DNA of 12,490 bases from an uncultured Bacilli bacterium (GTDB lineage: Bacteria; Bacillota_I; Bacilli_A; RF39; UBA660), in the NCBI GenBank assembly GCA_910586865.1, contig CAJUIY010000048.1:1-12490 (forward strand). The letters are read 5' to 3'. The position numbers were made by a program, and so were the translations under genes. This document shows, piece after piece, positions 12,104 to 12,490 of this stretch (its first letter is position 1; the number at the start of each line of letters is the position of its first letter). Below the pieces are notes generated by a model. That model was not told the DNA's origin. It was given only the letters and a program-made list of their open reading frames with translations, and ran no database searches.

Positions 12104-12490
12104 ATGTTTGAAAATGCTCACGATTTATATAAATCTAAAGAGTGGCAAAACTTATTACAAGATTTGAAATTGGCAAGAGTAAATGATGAAGGCAAATTGA
12201 TATGCGAATATTGCGGAGCAGAAATAGTAAAAGCTTATGATTGCATTGGACACCATAAGATACCATTAACAAATGCTAATGTTAATGATTACAATATAAG
12301 TCTTAATCCTGACAACATAATGTTGATTCACTTCAAATGCCATAACAAAGTACATAATAGATTCGGATATGAACTACCTAAAAAAGTATATATAGTATAT
12401 GGATCTCCTTGTAGTCGGTAAGTCAACTTGGGTTAATAATATAGCAACAAGTGATGATTTAATCGTAGATATAGATAAGATTTGGGAATG
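12104..12490 (+). CDS. HNH endonuclease fused to P-loop ATPase, +1 frameshift at CGG, 3' end outside window
   Basis: HNH proteins next to terminase genes assist DNA cleavage at packaging. I start it at ATG 12104, after AAAGGA; ATGs at 12077 and 12095 have poor ribosome sites. Residues 34-84 hold CEYC, GHHK (His50-His51), Asn67 and CHNKVH, a complete HNH site with zinc cysteines Cys34, Cys37 and Cys79. Zero frame ends at 12419-12421 right after CGG, giving about 105 residues. Skipping C12416 extends it as YIVYGSPCSGKSTW, a perfect Walker A motif, then LIVDIDKIW, open to the window end. HNH-ATPase fusions of this kind are known in Firmicute phages, as I recall. Without the shift it is an HNH-only protein of usual length. 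Confidence 0.85.
12416..12418 (+). other. In-frame CGG codon at apparent +1 frameshift (site C)
   Basis: The zero frame reads TGT AGT CGG TAA, stopping directly after CGG. Skipping the C gives AGT GGT AAG TCA ACT, encoding SGKST of a Walker A motif. Here the restored residue must be glycine; reading CGG as Arg and skipping the next base would give SRKST and break the motif. Confidence 0.8.

Overview
The window looks like the left arm of a temperate, siphovirus-like phage or prophage of a low-GC Firmicute, probably in the Clostridia. The evidence is very AT-rich DNA, AGA as the main arginine codon, strong AGGAGG ribosome sites, TTG and GTG starts, and the gene order. That order is a divergent immunity switch, a Cro-like gene, an excisionase-like HTH gene, a replication organiser, RusA, many small cysteine-rich proteins, a sigma-like late regulator, a ParB-methyltransferase, a small terminase and an HNH protein. 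No integrase lies inside the window.

Layout. Positions 1-95 hold a rightward terminator from a gene left of the window. Positions 96-1349 carry the leftward immunity operon: a CI-type repressor and one unknown gene. Positions 1350-1544 hold the switch, with facing promoters and palindromic operators. From 1545 to 9934 there is one dense rightward early/middle operon of about 25 genes with short gaps or overlaps; five to six of them encode 60 residues or fewer. A possible iteron origin lies inside the replication organiser gene near 3427-3520. Positions 9935-10085 hold a weak extended -10 promoter followed 57 bases later by a terminator, then a tRNA(CAU). After that come the late-side genes: methyltransferase, terminase small subunit, and an HNH protein whose P-loop part runs off the right end.

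The most unusual feature is that three genes (repressor, replication organiser, HNH/P-loop protein) are each interrupted by an apparent +1 frameshift, and each shift falls exactly on an in-frame CGG codon. I scanned every CGG in the window by hand. All other copies in genes are out of frame (GCG GAA, AGC GGA, TGC GGA and so on), so the only in-frame CGG codons are the three at the shifts. Skipping the C and reading GGN as glycine restores each protein, including a Walker A glycine. This suggests that CGG is unassigned, or is a recoding or quadruplet signal, in this host or phage. Three ordinary mutations or a systematic sequencing error remain possible.

A second window-wide signal is nine copies of GAAGCGG, the Staphylococcus aureus Chi sequence, all on the + strand and none on the - strand.
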